A stretch of 64,000 nt of DNA from UBA1672 sp965263215 (GTDB lineage Bacteria; Pseudomonadota; Alphaproteobacteria; Micavibrionales; Micavibrionaceae): contig OZ253663.1 in NCBI GenBank assembly GCA_965263215.1, positions 310,001-374,000 of the forward strand, given 5' to 3'. The position numbers were made by a program, and so were the translations under genes. Below the pieces are notes generated by a model that was given only the letters and a program-made list of their open reading frames with translations, ran no database searches and was not told the DNA's origin. Positions within the stretch are counted from its first letter, which is position 1. Each line of letters opens with the position of its first letter. Below are positions 33,908-42,419 of the stretch, in pieces.

Positions 33908-35165
33908 AAATTTCATCCAAATCTTGTTGTGTTACACAGTATGGAGGCAATATATACACCGTGTTACCCAACGGACGCAAGAGCATGTTCTGCGAGAGAA
34001 ACAGGTCATAAAGCACAGGCTGCACTTGCGATAAATATCCCTTCCCCTTATCCACGGCAACATCCATGGCAAACATCGTGCCCTTTTGACGAATGTTGGT
34101 GATGTCCTTCCGTTTGGAAAAATGGCATGCCGCATCTGCATGTGCGCTTGTGATATCGGCAATGCGCTCTAATACGGGTTCATTTTCCCACACATCCAAC
34201 GACGCATTCGCCGCGGCACACGCCATAGCATTCCCCATGAACGACGATGAATGGAAAAACATCTTGGCGCGGTCTTTATGATAAAAGGCTTTATATATGG
34301 CCTCTGTACATAACGTCGCGCCCATCGGCAAGAAACCGCCCGTTAAGCCTTTTGACATACATAAAATATCAGGCATGAAATCGGCCTGCTCACACGCAAA
34401 CATTGTCCCTGTACGACCAAAGCCCGTCATAACTTCATCAGCAATCAACAGCACACCATGGGCACGACACATATCCACCATGGTTTTAAGCGTGTCCGCG
34501 GAGTAAATAATCATACCGCCCGCACCAAGCAATAACGGCTCGAACAAGAACGCGGCAACATCATCTTTATTCTTATTCAGAAAATCTTCCAGACGTTGCA
34601 GGGCCTCAGCTTCTTTTCCCGCAACAGGCACAGGAATATGCTCCACATCGAATAAATACGGCTCATACACCTTATTGTACACAGCGCGGCCACCTGCCGA
34701 CATCGATCCGAACGTATCGCCATGATATCCATCTTCGAACGCAATAATTTTTCGGCGCGGCTTATCAACATGCGACCAATATCCAATCGCCATTTTCATG
34801 GCCACTTCAACCGCAGTAGAGCCACTATCTGAAAAGAATACGTGATCAAAGGCATCACCCGTCACCTCAATCAGCCTTTGCGCTAAAGTTTCGGCAGGCT
34901 CATGTGTAAATCCGGCAAAGATCACCTGATCAAGACGCGCAGCTTGTTCCTGCACGGCATTGATAATTTTTGGATGGCAATGACCGTGAGAAATCACCCA
35001 CCAGCTTGAGATCGCATCAATAATTCGGCGTTCACCTTTGGGTACGCCATGTTCTGTGTTACGCGCAAATAAATACGCCCCGGCGGCGCGATCTACATGG
35101 ACAGAATCGGGGTTAATCGCATGCTGTGTGAAGGGATGCCATATGGGGGAGTTTTGGTCAGTCAT
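33846..35165 (-). CDS. bioA: Adenosylmethionine-8-amino-7-oxononanoate aminotransferase
   Basis: A 439-residue class III PLP aminotransferase that converts KAPA to DAPA using S-adenosylmethionine as amino donor. It shows WHPFTQH, ISSWWVISHGHCHP, the PLP-contacting LLIADEVMTGFGRTG and the Lys in CMSKGLTGGFLP. Its start overlaps the bioD stop by one base (TAATG). Length and motifs are complete. Confidence 0.97.
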   Translation of the reverse strand: MTDQNSPIWHPFTQHAINPDSVHVDRAAGAYLFARNTEHGVPKGERRIIDAISSWWVISHGHCHPKIINAVQEQAARLDQVIFAGFTHEPAETLAQRLIEVTGDAFDHVFFSDSGSTAVEVAMKMAIGYWSHVDKPRRKIIAFEDGYHGDTFGSMSAGGRAVYNKVYEPYLFDVEHIPVPVAGKEAEALQRLEDFLNKNKDDVAAFLFEPLLLGAGGMIIYSADTLKTMVDMCRAHGVLLIADEVMTGFGRTGTMFACEQADFMPDILCMSKGLTGGFLPMGATLCTEAIYKAFYHKDRAKMFFHSSSFMGNAMACAAANASLDVWENEPVLERIADITSAHADAACHFSKRKDITNIRQKGTMFAMDVAVDKGKGYLSQVQPVLYDLFLSQNMLLRPLGNTVYILPPYCVTQQDLDEIYDAINFALDSLGHEEQKRAV

Positions 35166-35815
35166 TATACAAAATCCTGCGCGTTAAAATGATTACCGAA
35201 CATCAACCGTAGTGATGTTTCATCCACTACGTCAAGCCTTGGCATGTGCCCCAGAATTTTGACCTTCGAAAATTCCTCAATGGTGCGCATATTGTCGGGG
35301 TTTTCTTCACCAATAAAAACAATGCCTTTTAACGGGATATCGCGCGACCATATCGCCTCAAGCGAGAGAAGGGTGTGATTAATCGTCCCTAAACCGCTAC
35401 GGGCACAGAGTACAAGCGGAATTTTCCAATCCTTATAAAGGTTGATCTGTAAATTCTTGCGTGTGATCGGCACCATCAGGCCGCCCGCCCCTTCGATAAT
35501 CATCGTGCCATCACAGGTGGGAATGTTTTTCGTATCGCGCAACGCCTTCATATCAATTTCAACATCATCAATTTCGGCGGCGCGGTGCGGAGAAAGCGGC
35601 TCGGTGAAAATATAGCTTTCGGGCAGAAACCGATCATCGGGCATATTCGTCAGTCTTTGGACTGTACGTGTGTCTACGCCGTCCGTAATTCCCGATTGGA
35701 GTGGCTTCCAGTAATGCGGTTTTTTCTGCGCAGCCTCTAAACCCAACATTAACGCTGCGGAAAAAATCGTCTTGCCGATATCAGTATCGGTTCCTGTGAT
35801 AATCAGTTTACTCAT
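35165..35815 (-). CDS. bioD: Dethiobiotin synthetase
   Basis: A 216-residue ATP-dependent carboxylase that closes the ureido ring of dethiobiotin from DAPA and CO2. The P-loop GTDTDIGKT is at residues 8-16, and EGAGGLMVPI is the second signature. One-base overlap with bioA. A 281-bp gap separates it from bioF; that gap holds only a weak stem (CTGATT/AATCAG) and no gene I can support. Confidence 0.97.
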   Translation of the reverse strand: MSKLIITGTDTDIGKTIFSAALMLGLEAAQKKPHYWKPLQSGITDGVDTRTVQRLTNMPDDRFLPESYIFTEPLSPHRAAEIDDVEIDMKALRDTKNIPTCDGTMIIEGAGGLMVPITRKNLQINLYKDWKIPLVLCARSGLGTINHTLLSLEAIWSRDIPLKGIVFIGEENPDNMRTIEEFSKVKILGHMPRLDVVDETSLRLMFGNHFNAQDFV

Positions 35816-36096
35816 GCCGTGGATAATACAGGATTCTTTTTGCTCTGTCCTTTACATTTATACGTAAAAATAGGAAAATTTTTGTGTCTGATTTTTCTAA
35901 TCAGGCACTTCTCATTTTGTGAAAATGCAATTCAGTGTTCTTCACAATTCCTTATAAAATGACACAACGTTCCGACTCGTTTCAAAACACATAGTCTGGC
36001 GACAATTTTTTGCACCCAATTCATATAAACACTACGCATTGTTTATATTTTCTTAATTGCCCATTTATTATTTTATATCTGATAGATAGGGAGAAT

Positions 36097-37215
36097 TTAT
36101 GCGGCTTTACTTCCAACATTTGACAAACTAGACGCAAAGGCACGTAAATCTTGCTTTTTAAGGCTCGAACTGAGCGATAAACGAAGCCTTGATGACCCCG
36201 CCGGAACCGTCGGCGGACGGATCGCGCGAATGTCGAACCCTTCTTTTTGGAGTGCATCGGCAACGCGAATAGCTTCGGCCTCCTCCCCCAAAATAATCGG
36301 CACGATGTGGGAACCAAAGCCACCAAATAATTCTTTCGCCTCGGCACAAATTTTAGATAATTGCGTACGTCTTTCATCACCCTCACTGGCTGCCAAAATC
36401 TCCAGTGATTTTTGAACGAGCAAAGCCTGCAATGGCATCGTCGCCGTCGAATAAATGAACGGACGTGATGTGTTGATCATATAGTCGATCACATCCGATG
36501 ACCCACAGACCAGCCCGCCTGCAACACCGATAGCCTTCCCGCAGGTATGCAATGTTATTAGCCGATCATAGCCATTTATGGAAATCAAATCCCACGATAA
36601 GCCGCGGCCACCCTCACCATGCACGCCTGTACCATGCGCCTCATCGATAATCAGGTACGCATCATATCGCTGCGCAAGCGCATAAATATCAGAGAGCGGC
36701 GCGCTATCACCATCCATCGAATAAACCGATTCCACGGCAATCCAAAGTGTTTGCGCCTTATCACGGTGACGTTTTAATAAGTCTTCAAGCGCGTTCAGGT
36801 CATTATGTGGAAACTTAAAGCTCTTTGCTTGAGACGCCGCCAAGCCATCGCGGACACTTGCATGAACAAGTGAATCATAAAGCACCACATCTTTCCTATT
36901 GGGCAGGCCCGTTAAAATTGCATAATTGGCCTGAAATCCACTAGAGAAATAAAGCGTCTTACCCGCCTTAAAATGATCTGCCGCAAAAACCTCAAGGCTT
37001 TCATGGGCATCTGTATGCCCCCGCAACAAGCGCGAACCTGCCGCGCCAATATCAAGCCCAGCCTCAAGGGCGTCAATCGCACATGCTCGCAAGGCGGGAT
37101 GATCAACCATACCTAAATAATCATTGGATGTAAGATCAATACCATCCGGTAAGGCCAAAGACCGATAGCGACTCTGGCTCTTTAAATTTGATAATTTCTT
37201 TTGAAACAAAACCAT
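36097..37215 (-). CDS. bioF: 8-amino-7-oxononanoate synthase
   Basis: About 372 residues; an alpha-oxoamine synthase that condenses pimeloyl-thioester with alanine to give KAPA. It shows DLTSNDYLGM, GSRLLRGHTDAHESLE, DEAHGTGVHG and the PLP-Lys in LHTCGKAIGVAGG. ATG at 37215 gives MVLFQKKL; an earlier in-frame ATG at 37224 is possible. It is upstream of bioD-bioA on the same strand and downstream of the two helical-repeat genes. Confidence 0.96.
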   Translation of the reverse strand: MVLFQKKLSNLKSQSRYRSLALPDGIDLTSNDYLGMVDHPALRACAIDALEAGLDIGAAGSRLLRGHTDAHESLEVFAADHFKAGKTLYFSSGFQANYAILTGLPNRKDVVLYDSLVHASVRDGLAASQAKSFKFPHNDLNALEDLLKRHRDKAQTLWIAVESVYSMDGDSAPLSDIYALAQRYDAYLIIDEAHGTGVHGEGGRGLSWDLISINGYDRLITLHTCGKAIGVAGGLVCGSSDVIDYMINTSRPFIYSTATMPLQALLVQKSLEILAASEGDERRTQLSKICAEAKELFGGFGSHIVPIILGEEAEAIRVADALQKEGFDIRAIRPPTVPAGSSRLRLSLSSSLKKQDLRAFASSLSNVGSKAA

Positions 37216-37282
37216 ACTTAACAAACATCTATTTAATCACAGATATTTATATAACACCGATAGGACAGCTTATGCAGGCCTT

Positions 37283-38656
37283 TTATAGCCCTAACTCATT
37301 ATTCGGATCATCGGCGGGGGAATCGTCAGGCATGTGCGTGATGCCATGCGCCTCCAGCGTATCATCCACATCGGCGCAAAATCTTTGATAAGCGATATCA
37401 TCGCCAGGCGATAGCACAAAACCATCGAACGTTGCTCTGGGGGATGTTAAATCAACCCCTGTTATCCCCTCAAGAACGCGATCAAAAATCTTCATCGCCT
37501 CAGGGCTTGCATCTTCATCAAGAAGAACCAGCCCTTCGGGAACGGCTGCAGACTGCGCCCCCATGATTTCACCAACAGACTTAATCACCAACTCCCTATG
37601 ATCTTTTTTCAAATGAAGCTTTAACGCATCATAACCTTCATCAATATGATCAGGACGTTCTTTCATAATTTCCGCAATGGCAAAAACTGCAGAGCGCGCG
37701 TCATGCTCTCCCAACAACTCCAAAGCTTTGGAAACATGCTTAGGCGCGGGGAATTTGCGCACAAGTTCATCAATTTCTACGGGCGCCATGTCATTTTTAT
37801 TGTTACCAAACGCCTCTATGGCCTCCATAACATAAGACTGATTTGCCGTTACGATATGCCTGATTGTATTAATCGCCTCATCGCTGTGAATACCGCCAAG
37901 CAAGCTCAAACCTTTGGGGATATGTTGCTCATCATTCGTCATGATGCGGTACATTTCCTTCACCGCCTTAGCACTACCATCTTGCGCCAAATGATCGAGA
38001 CGATCCTCCGGCCTCAGGCTATAATTAAATCCTTGTTGCTGTACCGGCGTTGCCGCGGATGAAGTGGGCGTTTTGGCCGTCTGATCCTTGCTAATCGCCT
38101 CTTTCATAGCCTGATCTAAAGCGCTTTGATGAAACTGCGCCGCAAGCTCACCACCATTTTCTTTTAATGTCTTCAATCCCAAGCCTTGATGCTCAGGATG
38201 CGCCTTCATCAAATTAACGATGGCCATGAGCGAATTTTTGGTATTGATCGCGCTTAAATGCTCGAACGAATCGGGCACAAAATCAGAGTATTTATTAGAA
38301 AGCGCATAAATCGCATCCACATCAAGATTACCGCCATTTTCTGCCAGCACATCCAAAGCCTGTAAAATGTGCGCAGTCTTAGGATGCGAATCAACCAAAT
38401 TATATATATTCAAAGGCGCAGTTTTATTCTCACTCTCGGCAAGCGCCGTAATTCCGTTCGGCACGTATTCAGGATTAGTATTTGCCGTGATAAAAATCAT
38501 AGAAACGGCAATGTCTGTACCGCTTCCGCTTAAAATTTCTAAACCTTTGGGAATATATTGCGGATTGTTGCGAATGACACGAAACACATTCGCCATGGCG
38601 CGATCACTGCCATCTGCAGATAACCCGTCTAATTGTAAATCTATTATATCATCCAT
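37283..38656 (-). CDS. Long helical-repeat protein
   Basis: A 457-residue soluble protein built of about eleven helical repeats of roughly 32 residues with a pattern like HPEYVPNGLEIL (helix, turn, hydrophobic helix). Residues about 8-45 and about 222-260 are similar to each other (both contain HIPKGL- or YIPKGL-type turns), so the protein arose by internal duplication. It ends in an acidic tail with GITHMPDDSPADD. The neighbouring 224-residue paralog shares the repeat type and the tail. The repeats resemble HEAT/TPR-like solenoids that bind proteins. Function unknown; its place inside the biotin gene run is unexplained. Confidence 0.75.
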   Translation of the reverse strand: MDDIIDLQLDGLSADGSDRAMANVFRVIRNNPQYIPKGLEILSGSGTDIAVSMIFITANTNPEYVPNGITALAESENKTAPLNIYNLVDSHPKTAHILQALDVLAENGGNLDVDAIYALSNKYSDFVPDSFEHLSAINTKNSLMAIVNLMKAHPEHQGLGLKTLKENGGELAAQFHQSALDQAMKEAISKDQTAKTPTSSAATPVQQQGFNYSLRPEDRLDHLAQDGSAKAVKEMYRIMTNDEQHIPKGLSLLGGIHSDEAINTIRHIVTANQSYVMEAIEAFGNNKNDMAPVEIDELVRKFPAPKHVSKALELLGEHDARSAVFAIAEIMKERPDHIDEGYDALKLHLKKDHRELVIKSVGEIMGAQSAAVPEGLVLLDEDASPEAMKIFDRVLEGITGVDLTSPRATFDGFVLSPGDDIAYQRFCADVDDTLEAHGITHMPDDSPADDPNNELGL

Positions 38657-38666
38657 ATCACCCCTC

Positions 38667-39341
38667 CTAGATCATCGGCCCGTCTGAAGGCGCATCATCA
38701 TCCGGCGCGTGTCCAATGCCCGTACCATCCAGAAAATCGACATCGGGCGTATCACGATCACCACCATATCCATCACCTGATTGAATAGCCTCATAGAGCG
38801 CACGCGCCTTATCAGTGCGAATATCAACCAGAGCGTCCATGGCCTCAGCCGTATAATGTGGCTTCAACATTACGATTTTACCAATTTCGTCAATCGCACG
38901 ATCTTCGCCCTCTATTGCACGCTCCCGCAGAACCGCCAATCTGACAGATGGGTGGTCTTCTGACATATCTAAAAGCGCGCTATAAATTTTATCTGAATCC
39001 TCATGGCTGCTTCTATGCATGGCATCCATGGCCTCCATAGTATGAAAGAATTTTACCTTTGGGCCTGTCTCAACGAGGCTGACATAATTATAAATATCGG
39101 CGAATACGTTTGGATTATCCGTGTTTGCAAGTGCCCGTATGCCTTGCGATCCCAAAGATCCCGGATATTTCTGCATCACGGCAAAAATAGCCAATCCCGC
39201 CTCGTCCGTGCCAATTTCTGCCAGTAAATCAAAAGCCATAGTGGCATGTTGCGGGTGCTGTATGACCAGATCACGCATAAGAGAAACAGAAGCATCATCG
39301 CCCCGCTCCGCCAAGTCGCGTAATTCTTGTTTTAAATCCAT
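38667..39341 (-). CDS. Short helical-repeat paralog
   Basis: A 224-residue soluble protein with about six helical repeats of the same type as the next gene (HPQHATMAFDLLAEIG, YPGSLGSQGIRALANT, HPSVRLAVLRERA) and the related tail GIGHAPDDDAPSDG. It lies 10 bases upstream of the 457-residue paralog on the same strand, so the two form a tandem duplication and likely one operon. No signal peptide. Protein binding is the likely activity; the partner is unknown. Confidence 0.72.
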   Translation of the reverse strand: MDLKQELRDLAERGDDASVSLMRDLVIQHPQHATMAFDLLAEIGTDEAGLAIFAVMQKYPGSLGSQGIRALANTDNPNVFADIYNYVSLVETGPKVKFFHTMEAMDAMHRSSHEDSDKIYSALLDMSEDHPSVRLAVLRERAIEGEDRAIDEIGKIVMLKPHYTAEAMDALVDIRTDKARALYEAIQSGDGYGGDRDTPDVDFLDGTGIGHAPDDDAPSDGPMI

Positions 39342-39480
39342 GAGTATTCAACCGCATTATATTATTATTTTGCGCTTTCAAAGTATCATACAGACAGAAA
39401 ATATGTCAAACAAACACAGGGTCGATGCTCATCGACCACCACGGGTTATTTTTTGAAAAAATTAAAATATTGCGAATGAT

Positions 39481-39612
39481 TTAGATTTTGCCGTAAATAT
39501 TATCGACATTCTCGTGCACAAAGCAATTATTGAAGTCACGGCTCACGCAATCTGCGGTACTACATGCGCCAAGCGCGGAACATGCCAAAACCAATATAAA
39601 TAGACGTTTCAT
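39481..39612 (-). CDS. Small lipoprotein, 43 residues
   Basis: A short gene encoding MKRLFILVLACSALGAC followed by about 26 residues ending NVDNIYGKI. The signal sequence with lipobox ALGAC predicts lipidation at Cys17. GGGAG lies six bases before the ATG, a good ribosome site. The mature part has two more Cys residues (STADCVSRDFNNCF). It is between bioB and the repeat-protein genes on the same strand. Entericidin-like or other tiny lipoproteins are possible comparisons. Confidence 0.65.
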   Translation of the reverse strand: MKRLFILVLACSALGACSTADCVSRDFNNCFVHENVDNIYGKI

Positions 39613-39644
39613 TTTACTCTCCCGTTTTAAACTAAACTCTGCCA

Positions 39645-40649
39645 TCACGCCGCGACGGTATCTTTCTTTGGCACATCCGCCTCATCCTTAAATGGCGCGC
39701 GTGGCTCAATACCCAATTCCTTCAATAATCCGTAATCCGCATCTTTTTCCGGATTTGGCGTCGTCAGTAATTTTTCGCCTGTAAAGATCGCATTTGCACC
39801 GGCCATAAACGCCATTGCCTGCGCTTCTTTGGAAATTGTTAAACGCCCCGCCGATAAGCGCACCATCGCGTCAGGCATCAGAATACGTGCTACCGCGATA
39901 CATCTGATCCACTCAAAAATATCGAGCATCTTATTATTTTCCATCGGCGTTCCCTCAACAGGGACAAGCATATTTATCGGCACCGATTCGGGCTGCGGAT
40001 TTAAATTCGATAGGGTGTGGAATAAAGAAATGCGATCCTTTTCAGATTCTCCAAGGCCCAAGATACCGCCGCAACACGCCGATATTCCAGCTTTCGCAAC
40101 ATTCTTAAGCGTATCCAGACGATCATCATAATTACGTGTAGTGATGACCTTGTCATAAAATTCACGGGATGTATCGAGATTGTGATTATAAGCTGTTAAT
40201 CCTGCCTCTTTCAGTTTCATCGCCTGATCTTCGGTAAGCATACCAAGTGTACAGCATGCCTCCATGCCCATATCCGTAACGCCCTTAACCATATCGCAAA
40301 CACGGTCAAACGCGCGGCCATCCAACACCTTCGGCCATGCCGCGCCCATACAAAAACGAGTAGAGCCTGATTCCTTGGCTTTGCGCGCCTGCTCCAAAAC
40401 ATCATCCGTTTTCATCAGGATTTCTTTATCAAGCTCGGCATCATTATGAATGCTCTGCGAGCAATACCCACAATCTTCCGTACACCCCCCTGTCTTAATC
40501 GACAGTAACGTGCACATCTGCATTTCATTAGCGGTGTGATGTTTACGGTGAACACCTGCAGCCTCATAGATCAAATCCAGTAAAGGACGATTATAAAGCG
40601 CAGTAACTTCCTCGAGCGTATAGCTCTGATTTTTATCTTCAATACTCAT
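39645..40649 (-). CDS. bioB: Biotin synthase
   Basis: A 334-residue radical-SAM enzyme that inserts sulfur into dethiobiotin. The radical-SAM cluster ligands are Cys56, Cys60 and Cys63 in GGCTEDCGYCSQS. Other features are GAAWPKVLDGR, YNHNLDTS and the final FTGEKLLTTPNP that carries residues around the second cluster. The length is normal. It is separated from bioF by three unrelated genes on the same strand. Confidence 0.97.
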   Translation of the reverse strand: MSIEDKNQSYTLEEVTALYNRPLLDLIYEAAGVHRKHHTANEMQMCTLLSIKTGGCTEDCGYCSQSIHNDAELDKEILMKTDDVLEQARKAKESGSTRFCMGAAWPKVLDGRAFDRVCDMVKGVTDMGMEACCTLGMLTEDQAMKLKEAGLTAYNHNLDTSREFYDKVITTRNYDDRLDTLKNVAKAGISACCGGILGLGESEKDRISLFHTLSNLNPQPESVPINMLVPVEGTPMENNKMLDIFEWIRCIAVARILMPDAMVRLSAGRLTISKEAQAMAFMAGANAIFTGEKLLTTPNPEKDADYGLLKELGIEPRAPFKDEADVPKKDTVAA

Positions 40650-40766
40650 TATCTTAAATTAGGCTGTGCGCGCTTTCTGGTCAATAGATAGAATTTTCGA
40701 AGGGATTGTTTTTTCACTTTCGTATGACAAGTAACACTTTTTAGAACAAAAAGAGAAAGCAAGCAC

Positions 40767-41192
40767 ATGAAAAATTTAATCCTAGCCGGGATACTCTCCC
40801 TTTTTTGCGTTATCCCCATAACCGGTGCGCAGGCACATGATTCTCATGGGAAGCCTAACTATGCGTATAAAGAAAAGCATCATCATAATGCTCATAAAAA
40901 ACATTATAAGCATGGGCACAAAAAACAGCATAAAAAGCATGTTCAGCGTGACTACAAACACGCGAAAAAGCACGTAAATCAGGCTTACAAACATAATCAC
41001 AGCCACAAAGCACAGAAAAAACATCACAAGGAATATGTTTATATAAACGGGCGTTATTACGAAACACGATATGTTTATAAAAAGCCCTCTCACCACAATC
41101 ACGGGCACACATATTACTATGTTAAACCTCATCACGGACACCATAACTATTCGATAGAAAGAAACTTTATTGAAATTTTGTTCGGACTATAA
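40767..41192 (+). CDS. Exported His/Lys-rich protein
   Basis: A 141-residue protein with a signal peptide (LILAGILSLFCVIPITGAQA, cleavage near residue 23) and a mature part dominated by His and Lys, with KHHHNAHKKHYKHGHKKQHK-type runs and a Tyr-rich YVYINGRYYETRYVYKK segment. Such His density usually binds metal ions (Ni, Zn, Cu), and the basic charge could bind cell wall. No conserved domain is recognised. A strong terminator follows. Confidence 0.75.
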   Translation: MKNLILAGILSLFCVIPITGAQAHDSHGKPNYAYKEKHHHNAHKKHYKHGHKKQHKKHVQRDYKHAKKHVNQAYKHNHSHKAQKKHHKEYVYINGRYYETRYVYKKPSHHNHGHTYYYVKPHHGHHNYSIERNFIEILFGL

Positions 41193-41221
41193 GGATGCGC
41201 ATATTATTGCGCTGCTCACCG

Positions 41222-41253
41222 CCCTTCTCCTGAAATTCAGGGGAAGGGTTTTA
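41222..41253 (+). terminator. Intrinsic terminator after the His-rich gene
   Basis: CCCTTC-CCTG and CAGG-GAAGGG pair around AATT, then TTTT, 30 bases after the stop codon. Confidence 0.85.
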
Positions 41254-41329
41254 CTTAAGATAAAAGGAGAATTTTATTTCTTTGCAGATATTATGTTATG
41301 ATTAAGCAATGGTTTTTTAGGAAGAATAA

Positions 41330-41569
41330 ATGAAAAAGATTTTATTTACATTATCAGTCTGCTTACTCGCCGTGACTTTTGTATCCGCCCCGGTGGCCGC
41401 AAAGCACTTTACGAACGATAACAGCCTCGCCATGACAGATAAGAAGGCGGAAAAGCATAAGAAAAAAGCGAAGAAAAAAGCGAAAAAGCCTAAGAGCAAG
41501 AGCAAAAAGGCAAAAAATAAAGCTGCGAAAGAAAAAAGAAAAGCTGAACAGCAACGAGCAAATCAATAA
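41330..41569 (+). CDS. Small exported Lys-rich protein
   Basis: A 79-residue protein with a signal peptide (ILFTLSVCLLAVTFVSAPVA, cleavage near residue 24) and a mature part that is mostly Lys, Ala and Glu (KKAEKHKKKAKKKAKK). It resembles histone H1-like or small basic periplasmic proteins only in composition. It follows another very basic exported protein, so the two may act on the same anionic target. Function unknown. Confidence 0.7.
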   Translation: MKKILFTLSVCLLAVTFVSAPVAAKHFTNDNSLAMTDKKAEKHKKKAKKKAKKPKSKSKKAKNKAAKEKRKAEQQRANQ

Positions 41570-41662
41570 TTCTGTTTTTCAAAAAAGACCTCTAACCTTT
41601 TCTGTAACGATGCAGCTTTCCAATCGAATTATCCTGTACATACATAAACGAGGAATTTTCTC

Positions 41663-42346
41663 ATGACACTTAAGCTCGTCAGTTTTGACATTTGCCCATA
41701 CGTTCAACGCTCGGTTATTACGCTTCAATATAAAAACATACCTTTTGATATTGAATATATCGATCTATCCAATAAACCGGATTGGTTTTTGAAAATCTCA
41801 CCGCTTGGCAAAGTGCCTGTTCTTATGGTGGATAATGATGAAAATAAGGTGTTATTCGAATCGGCCGTGATTAATGAATATGCCGATGAATCTAGCGGTG
41901 GCGGTTTACTGCCATCCGATCCTTTTGAAAAAGCCCACGCCCGCGCATGGATTGAATATGCCAGTAGCTTGATGATGCATTTCTATCAATCCGTCACAGG
42001 TAACGATGCAGAAACTTATGAGACAAAACAAGCCGATCTAATCAACGGCTTATTAAAAATGAAGGATGTCGCCAAAGGGCCTTATTTCCTTGGTGAAGAA
42101 TTTTCATTGGTCGATTCCTCAATCGCACCACTCTTTATTCGCATGGAGCTTTTCGGTTTTGATAAAGCGTTTAAACAACGCGCCGAAACAGAAGCACCGA
42201 ATTTGGCGGCATGGTTTGATAGCCTGACCGATAAAAACAAAGAATTCATACAAAGCTCTGCCCCCGTCAATTTACTTGAAAAAACACTAGAGCATATCGA
42301 AAAGAAAGGCTCTTACATTGCCAAGACAATGAAACAGGCGGCCTAA
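41663..42346 (+). CDS. Glutathione S-transferase family protein
   Basis: A 227-residue GST. The N-terminal thioredoxin-like domain begins LVSFDICPYVQRS, in which Cys10 is the likely active residue, and has LGKVPVLMV with the cis-Pro and FESAVINEYAD for glutathione binding. The helical C-terminal domain follows (KAHARAWIEYASSLM). The Cys-Pro start resembles omega/zeta-type or SspA-like GSTs, so glutathione-dependent reduction rather than conjugation is plausible. It stands alone with its own terminator. Confidence 0.9.
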   Translation: MTLKLVSFDICPYVQRSVITLQYKNIPFDIEYIDLSNKPDWFLKISPLGKVPVLMVDNDENKVLFESAVINEYADESSGGGLLPSDPFEKAHARAWIEYASSLMMHFYQSVTGNDAETYETKQADLINGLLKMKDVAKGPYFLGEEFSLVDSSIAPLFIRMELFGFDKAFKQRAETEAPNLAAWFDSLTDKNKEFIQSSAPVNLLEKTLEHIEKKGSYIAKTMKQAA

Positions 42347-42365
42347 ACAAACATCCATATATAAG

Positions 42366-42395
42366 AAAACGGAGATCGCAAGACCTCCGTTTTTT
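42366..42395 (+). terminator. Intrinsic terminator after the GST gene
   Basis: AAAACGGAG and CTCCGTTTT pair across a short loop and end in six T residues. It can also act for the converging dnaA gene because the A-tract mirrors the T-tract. Confidence 0.85.
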
Positions 42396-42419
42396 ATTCG
42401 TTTATGATCTGGAAGCGTC

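Noticed and set aside
35816..36096. Stem CTGATT/AATCAG between bioF and bioD as a terminator
   Set aside because: The stem is short and AT-rich and the U-tract is poor, and bioF to bioD probably form one operon.
40782..41144. Hydrophobic frame antisense to the His-rich protein
   Set aside because: His/Lys codons read in reverse give Val/Met/Phe-rich frames; the plus-strand gene has a signal peptide and terminator.
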